A stretch of DNA of 42,308 nt from Candidatus Hydrogenedentota bacterium. Its GTDB lineage: Bacteria > Hydrogenedentota > Hydrogenedentia > Hydrogenedentales > JAGMZX01. This document shows positions 38,529 through 42,308 of this stretch, in pieces; within the stretch, counting starts at the first letter, position 1, and every line of letters begins with the position of its first letter. The notes under the pieces are model-generated. The model was given only the letters and a program-made list of their open reading frames with translations, searched no databases and was not told the DNA's origin. The DNA lies in the NCBI GenBank assembly GCA_029556545.1, contig JAKQEQ010000059.1:1-42308 (forward strand), in the 5' to 3' direction. The position numbers and the translations under genes were made by a program.

Positions 38529-39477
38529 TTGCGTTCTCTCCTTCGGCGCTGAGAAGCGCCGTCAAGCGGTTGTCGATCTTGGCGAGCTCGGCGGCGTTGT
38601 CGCCGACCTTCCTCGCTGCGGCGGTTGCTTTCTTTTTCGTCTCTTCGTCTTTGAGTTTTTCGAGCTTCGTGGAAATGCTGAGCTTTAGCTCGGTTGCCGA
38701 TCTCGGAGCGCGCGCGGCCTTTGCTGCAACGTAGTCGTCGTAGTTGAGCGGCAACGTCTCCGGCAACGAGTAGCGATTCTTGCTATCGAATGCGGTCGTT
38801 CTTTGTGTTGAGACGATACGTGCACCTGTACTGATTCCCTTGGCTCTGTTGCCGTCTTTGCTGGCGTACGTCTCGTAGTGAGCGAAAAGAACCGAATCGC
38901 ACCACTCCTTGAGCAACCCACCCGCCTTGGCGTTGAGCTTGAGTTCGTATCTATCGAAATCGTCCGTGTCTGGAGACTTGAAAGTACGAATCATTGAATG
39001 AGCGATCATGACGATTCCCATTTCACGCTCGCGACGAAGCCGCTCAACCAAGGACAAGAACACCCGCCACTCGTCGAGCGCTGCGACGTAGCCGCGCCCG
39101 TAGCCGTAAGCCTCGATTGATTTTTGCTTGTCGCGCTCGCAGATGTACGCCCACAAGAGCGGCTCGATCGCATCAAGCGTGTCGATTGCGATCGTTTTGT
39201 ACTCGTGCTTTTCGACGCGAAGAGTCTCGAGCGCGTCAAGCACGTCTTGCCATGAATCGGGGCGCGGAAATCTCGCGACGTTGAGTTGCGCGGTCCCGTC
39301 CTCAGCGGCAATGAAGATCGGCGATGGAGCGCCAGCGGCCCATGTGCTTTTCCCGCAGCCCTCGGGACCAAACAAGAGAACACGGTCTGGAAACTCTTGC
39401 TGACCGGTCACAACCGAGGCGAGTTTCATTCTGTTCTCGCGTGGCGGTGAGTTTTGTTTTTGTGCAACACTATTCAT
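38521..39477 (-). CDS. Sak4-like RecA-fold recombination ATPase (AAA_24)
   Basis: 318 aa. Walker A G37-P-E-G-C-G-K43-S44 (FGPEGCGKST); Walker B ends with Asp99 in TIAIDTLDAI; a sensor-like I-A-H-S segment is at about 158-161. The C terminus is a charged coiled coil (TELKLSISTKLEKLKDEETKKKATAAARK). This is the layout of phage Sak4 single-strand annealing/RecA-like proteins. Partner SSB-like gene lies downstream. Acts in annealing or strand exchange during phage recombination. Confidence 0.82.
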   Translation of the reverse strand: MNSVAQKQNSPPRENRMKLASVVTGQQEFPDRVLLFGPEGCGKSTWAAGAPSPIFIAAEDGTAQLNVARFPRPDSWQDVLDALETLRVEKHEYKTIAIDTLDAIEPLLWAYICERDKQKSIEAYGYGRGYVAALDEWRVFLSLVERLRREREMGIVMIAHSMIRTFKSPDTDDFDRYELKLNAKAGGLLKEWCDSVLFAHYETYASKDGNRAKGISTGARIVSTQRTTAFDSKNRYSLPETLPLNYDDYVAAKAARAPRSATELKLSISTKLEKLKDEETKKKATAAARKVGDNAAELAKIDNRLTALLSAEGENANV

Positions 39478-40031
39478 TATCTGTCTCCTCTCTCGACAGT
39501 GGGGACGGTTCCCCGGTTGGCGCGACGCGGTCGCCGGTTGTTAGCCTGCTCGATGTGCGTCGCCCATCGGCAGTTGGACGGCTCGTAATTGCCGTCGTTG
39601 TTGATTCGATCTAACGAGTGGGCCGACGATGGGCGCGGCCCCATGTCGGCGACGAACGCCTCATAGGAATTGCGCCAGCGCTCACAGCACTGGATACCGC
39701 GATCAAAGTAGAGTTCGCGGTCTCGTCCCTTCGCCTTCGGCGAGGTGCGTTGTTTCATTGACTTCCACAGCGCGTACTCGGGGCGCTTGGCCTTTGCGTC
39801 TCCATGCCTAATCGGCTTGACCGCGCGCTTCCCATTCTCGCGCGCGGCTTCGGCTTGCAGGCATCCGCATGACTTGGTGCCGTTGCGCAGTCCCTGAATT
39901 GTGACTGCGCGCTCTTTGCCGCAGTCGCAGGCGCACCACCACAGGGTGTGCCCGTTGCCGTTGTGACCGAAACGAGCGACGGCAATCAAGCGACCAAAGC
40001 GCTGACCCTCGATCTCGAGCCTACGCGGCAT
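39477..40031 (-). CDS. HNH homing-type endonuclease
   Basis: 184 aa from ATG 40031, 11 bases inside the exonuclease gene. N-terminal zinc domain: G-x-R-F-G-R-L-I, then W-C-A-C-D-C-G-K and G-T-K-S-C-G-C. C-terminal [24 protein letters not shown]. Such genes are free-standing selfish nucleases that move between phages. It separates the exonuclease and ATPase genes of one functional unit, as an insertion would. Confidence 0.88.
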   Translation of the reverse strand: MPRRLEIEGQRFGRLIAVARFGHNGNGHTLWWCACDCGKERAVTIQGLRNGTKSCGCLQAEAARENGKRAVKPIRHGDAKAKRPEYALWKSMKQRTSPKAKGRDRELYFDRGIQCCERWRNSYEAFVADMGPRPSSAHSLDRINNDGNYEPSNCRWATHIEQANNRRPRRANRGTVPTVERGDR

Positions 40032-40986
40032 CTTCGACCGCAAGTTCCGGGTGAACGTCTTTCACTTTCTCGAATCGATCGGCGTCCTCGAGCGACGCCG
40101 ACCCTGCGCACACGTCCGCAAACGAACAGGTACGCCCGTAGCGCTCGCAGCCGTCGGTGTTGCGCGGCGCGATCCCTTCGCGCTGGAAGTCGCGCATGGT
40201 GATCCCGTACTGCCACAGCTCGCGCTCGTACTCTTCGACCTCGGCAGCGAGCCGCACGACCGTCGCGCGCTGGTAGTACTTCTCGGGATTCTCGGCAATG
40301 CTCTCGACGAGCCGCGCGTGGTACTCGTCGGGCGTCTCGTCGGTGTCGCGCTGGTTCGCGTAGAGCGCGCCTTGCTTGGTGTACTTACGGCTCTCGACGG
40401 GCGTCGCCTTAAGCGGGCGAAGTCCCGGCTTTTTGATCACGTCGTAGAGCACGCCGGCCGGGTCGTGGCCGAGCTCGCGCGCGGCACGCAAGTACATCGA
40501 CACCTGCGAATCGAGACGCAAGCGCGCGAGGTACGCCGATCCGGGTCCGCAGTCCTGTGACGTTGTCTTGTGCTCGACGACGTACGCGCGACCGTCAGCG
40601 GCGCGCGCCAGGGCGTCCACCTTGCCAGCGAGATCCCAGGTACGGGACACCGCGCCCGTCGCCGGGTTAATGAGCGGCAGACGAAACGGGTGCTCAACAG
40701 CGATCGTCTCATAGCGCTCATCGCACCACCGAGCGTGATACCCGCGCATGAGTGCGTCGGCCTTGGCGGTCTCGAATGGATCATCGCTCACGATCTGAGC
40801 GAGCGCGGCCTCGAGGCGATCGTCACTCGCTCGCCACCACGCCTCGAGCGCCAAGTGCATCAGCGACCCGAAGCGAAGCGCCTCATCCTCTGAGCGAGCG
40901 CGGTAACCGAGCTGGTACTTGATCTGCTCCTCGCGCGGGCAGCGTCGGAACGCGCGTAGACGCGAGTCGGTGAGGAGTTGCGTCAT
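40021..40986 (-). CDS. Cas4/AddB-like Fe-S exonuclease (PD-(D/E)XK)
   Basis: 321 aa from ATG 40986 (ATGA overlap). RecB-type nuclease motifs: H44, D124 in GKVDAL, E138-H-K140, and Q161-x3-Y165. Four Cys (16, 280, 287, 293), one near the N terminus and three in a C-terminal cluster, fit the [4Fe-4S]-holding arrangement of AddB and Cas4. It probably resects DNA ends to give ssDNA for the SSB/Sak4-like proteins. Confidence 0.85.
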   Translation of the reverse strand: MTQLLTDSRLRAFRRCPREEQIKYQLGYRARSEDEALRFGSLMHLALEAWWRASDDRLEAALAQIVSDDPFETAKADALMRGYHARWCDERYETIAVEHPFRLPLINPATGAVSRTWDLAGKVDALARAADGRAYVVEHKTTSQDCGPGSAYLARLRLDSQVSMYLRAARELGHDPAGVLYDVIKKPGLRPLKATPVESRKYTKQGALYANQRDTDETPDEYHARLVESIAENPEKYYQRATVVRLAAEVEEYERELWQYGITMRDFQREGIAPRNTDGCERYGRTCSFADVCAGSASLEDADRFEKVKDVHPELAVEDAA

Positions 40987-41099
40987 CGCAGCACCGCCAC
41001 GGCGAGCGCAATCACAATCCCGCACACCGCCACAACCAGCGACGCGCCAGGATTACGGCGACGGTACGGGCCGGTGTATTCGAGGGGGACGCGGATCAT
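40983..41099 (-). CDS. 38-aa membrane peptide
   Basis: ATG 41099 overlaps the upstream stop; the stop overlaps the exonuclease ATG. A basic N terminus (YTGPYRRRNPG) precedes one transmembrane helix (ASLVVAVCGIVIALAVAV). Orientation should be N-in. Such phage micro-membrane proteins often modulate host functions, but no function can be assigned. Confidence 0.5.
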   Translation of the reverse strand: MIRVPLEYTGPYRRRNPGASLVVAVCGIVIALAVAVLR

Positions 41100-41251
41100 T
41101 GGTACACCGCCTGACCACACGCCGGGCAACGCTTTGCACGCGGCGTGTACTCGTCGCGAGGATTCGTCAGCGCGAACCATGCGATCGAGATCAGGTCACG
41201 AGCGAAGGACAGGGGGCCGCCGACAAACGGTAAGCGAAATCCAGTGCGCAT
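41096..41251 (-). CDS. 51-aa protein with C-terminal CxxC
   Basis: ATG 41251 directly follows the upstream stop (41254-41252); TGA 41098-41096 overlaps the next ATG. A partly hydrophobic N-terminal half (FVGGPLSFARDLISIAWFAL) precedes a basic segment and C43-P-A-C46. Only one CxxC, so any metal site would need a dimer or partner. Unknown function. Confidence 0.5.
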   Translation of the reverse strand: MRTGFRLPFVGGPLSFARDLISIAWFALTNPRDEYTPRAKRCPACGQAVYQ

Positions 41252-41488
41252 CTAATTCGCTCCTTGCTGTTGTTCGCCACCAAACGCCTCACCCTGCATT
41301 TCGTACGCGTGCCAAGGACACAGCCCGGCACGTTGCAGGACCGCGCGCGCGTCCGCTCGCTCGATAATCAGCGCGGCTAAGTCCGGCTCCGAATAGCAGC
41401 GCGTGGCGGCAAGACGGCGCGCGCTATCGAGTTGTTCCGCGATCTCGTTATCGTTCGCAACCCAGTCGCCACAGCAACGGCAGCGCAT
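41252..41488 (-). CDS. Small Cys-rich protein
   Basis: 78 aa from ATG 41488 (TAATG). C3-x-C5-C6-x-D-W at the N terminus and C57-x2-H at 57-60 suggest one zinc site joining both ends. A helical middle (ADARAVLQRAG) lies between. Second gene of the leftward operon. Function unknown. Confidence 0.55.
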   Translation of the reverse strand: MRCRCCGDWVANDNEIAEQLDSARRLAATRCYSEPDLAALIIERADARAVLQRAGLCPWHAYEMQGEAFGGEQQQGAN

Positions 41489-41805
41489 TAGACTGCACCC
41501 GTGATGCAGTGTTCGCCGTCGTCGCCTGCGTACTCACTTGGATCGTCGGTCTCGATCGCGTGCTCGCACTCGCGCTTGAGCTCGTCGAGGCGCGGCATCA
41601 TATCGTCCAGCGCTGTCTCGAGACTCGCGACCACAGGCGATCCGGCAGGCTCCACCCTGGCCGCGCGCGCAATGACATCAAGCAGGTCCTTGGCCGCAAG
41701 CGCGATCTGGTAGTAGCGCTCGCCTGTTACTTCCAGGTCCTCGGCGAATGATGCAGCGTCGTCGAAGTGGCGGGCGATTTCCTCGAGGCGGGGCGTCGTC
41801 GGCAT
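41488..41805 (-). CDS. First gene of leftward operon, unknown helical protein
   Basis: 105 aa from ATG 41805. Only 10 bases separate the start from the GTAC operator array, and I see no Shine-Dalgarno site, so the message may be leaderless. The sequence is acidic and helical (RLEEIARHFDDAASFAEDLEVT, ALAAKDLLDVIARAARV, ALDDMMPRLDELKRECEHAIETDD). No family recognised. Confidence 0.6.
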   Translation of the reverse strand: MPTTPRLEEIARHFDDAASFAEDLEVTGERYYQIALAAKDLLDVIARAARVEPAGSPVVASLETALDDMMPRLDELKRECEHAIETDDPSEYAGDDGEHCITGAV

Positions 41806-41814
41806 AAATACGTT

Positions 41815-41875
41815 GTACTACGGTCGTACGTTTCGCGTCTACAGAAATCGTACAACGATAGTACGATTTCGGTAC
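41815..41875. promoter_or_regulatory. Phased GTAC operator array
   Basis: GTAC occurs at 41815, 41826, 41850, 41861 and 41872, so start-to-start spacings are 11, 24, 11 and 11. Three GTAC-N7-GTAC units result. The array lies 10-70 bases upstream of the leftward operon's start codon. Regular helical spacing and density indicate repressor sites controlling the leftward promoter. Confidence 0.7.
41844..41870. promoter_or_regulatory. 27-bp perfect dyad operator
   Basis: GAAATCGTAC (41844-41853) and GTACGATTTC (41861-41870) are exact reverse complements around a seven-base spacer (AACGATA). It is the strongest dyad in the control region and is embedded in the GTAC array. Likely the primary binding site of a dimeric repressor. 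Confidence 0.7.
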
Positions 41876-41994
41876 GACGCGCTAACTCGGCGCCCGCACT
41901 TGAGATCTGACTACTGCACAAATGTGTAGCGTGGACCACAGCGCGACCTTTGCCGTCATGGGATCGTATTTGGGGCGTTAGAAAAGGGGTGCTG

Positions 41995-42308
41995 ATGACG
42001 GTGCTAATCGTGGATGACAATCCGGTGACGAGGGTGTTCCTTCAGCGAAGGATCAGGGGAGAGACTAGAACTTCGTCTAGTCTAAGGGAGGGATTGATGG
42101 ACGCAGCGCTGTGGCAGCCGTCGGTGATCTTGCTTGACGTGTTTTTTCATGGCGAGACCGTGACCGGAATAGATGCCATCTCGGACTTCAAGGCATGTAG
42201 TCCGCGCTCAGAGCTCATTGTTATTTCGTCAGTGCGGAATGACCTTCACGCGCGACTAGCCGTCGCCCGTGGCGCGTTCAGCTATGTCGAGAAGATCGGG
42301 GTAAAGGA
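41995..42308 (+). CDS. Response regulator receiver domain protein, C terminus outside window
   Basis: Open for 104 codons to the window end from ATG 41995, with AAAAGGGG as Shine-Dalgarno. It is a CheY-like receiver: D7-D8 near strand 1 (LIVDDN), phosphoacceptor D48 (ILLDVFF), S78-S79 in strand 4 (VISS), and K100 (YVEK). The usual fold of about 120 residues is nearly complete; any output domain is unseen. It is divergent from the leftward operon, at the place of an immunity gene. Control of the phage switch is inferred only from that position. Confidence 0.8.
   Translation, partial: MTVLIVDDNPVTRVFLQRRIRGETRTSSSLREGLMDAALWQPSVILLDVFFHGETVTGIDAISDFKACSPRSELIVISSVRNDLHARLAVARGAFSYVEKIGVK

Noticed and set aside
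41995-42308. Circular closure by direct end joining
   Set aside because: Joined ends would extend the response regulator by about 49 codons of unlikely sequence to a stop near 146 and run it over the opposite-strand gene, so direct joining is not supported, although circularity with missing bases remains possible.

Overview
The window is a GC-rich temperate phage genome, or nearly all of one, of myovirus type. Its virion genes are Mu-like: DUF935 portal, gp36/gp37-like connectors, contractile sheath, tube, gpN, gpP, gp45, gp46 and gp47-like baseplate genes. They are joined to a lambda-style terminase, an S49 protease with a nested scaffold, and a tyrosine integrase instead of a Mu transposase. 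I see no ribosomal, metabolic or other clear chromosomal genes. The host is probably a GC-rich Gram-negative bacterium. Lipobox proteins and lipoprotein starts of the LTAAC-GPD style make Myxococcota my best guess, but this is inference from style and not from any search.

Layout: (i) 1-416, a minus-strand exported protein cut by the window edge. (ii) 477-31313, one almost unbroken plus-strand gene train, most genes overlapping by 1-11 bases (ATGA, GTGA or TGATG junctions). It runs from DNA-processing genes (ParB/MT-A70 methyltransferase, two PD-(D/E)XK nucleases, DnaB-like helicase), through a repeat-packed 310-bp gap (5724-6036), to a sigma-region-4-like protein, terminase, head, tail, baseplate, fibres and lysis. 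(iii) 31314-31517, an attP region holding the 3' half of a tRNA-Asn gene flanked by 19-bp repeats. (iv) 31518-41805, a leftward minus-strand train: integrase, excisionase-like gene, many tiny unknown (often Cys-pair) genes, then a recombination set (SSB-like, Sak4-like ATPase, HNH endonuclease, Cas4/AddB-like Fe-S exonuclease). (v) 41806-42308, an operator array and a plus-strand response-regulator receiver gene cut by the window edge.

The tRNA-Asn half-gene lies between the lysis genes and int, with phage genes on both sides. This is the arrangement of attP in an unintegrated (circular or permuted) genome and not of attL or attR. If the two window ends are adjacent or close, the leftward operon and the rightward replication operon diverge from a control region that contains the GTAC operator array and the response regulator, which is where lambdoid phages keep cI/cro.

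How it fits together: the integrase with excisionase acts at attP. The SSB/Sak4/exonuclease set and the RecU-like resolvase serve recombination, and the DnaB-like helicase next to the GGGAACGAT iteron cluster suggests the replication origin. The sigma-4-like protein sits where a late activator would. The structural genes follow virion assembly order. A membrane-protein, lipoprotein and M15-peptidase cassette releases progeny. The most unusual elements are the phased GTAC operator with the response regulator, the GGGAACGAT cluster, the lipoprotein SGNH hydrolase and Sec-signal fibre protein inside the fibre cluster, and a 219-bp hexanucleotide repeat encoding a Gly-Tyr/Asp/Asn protein.
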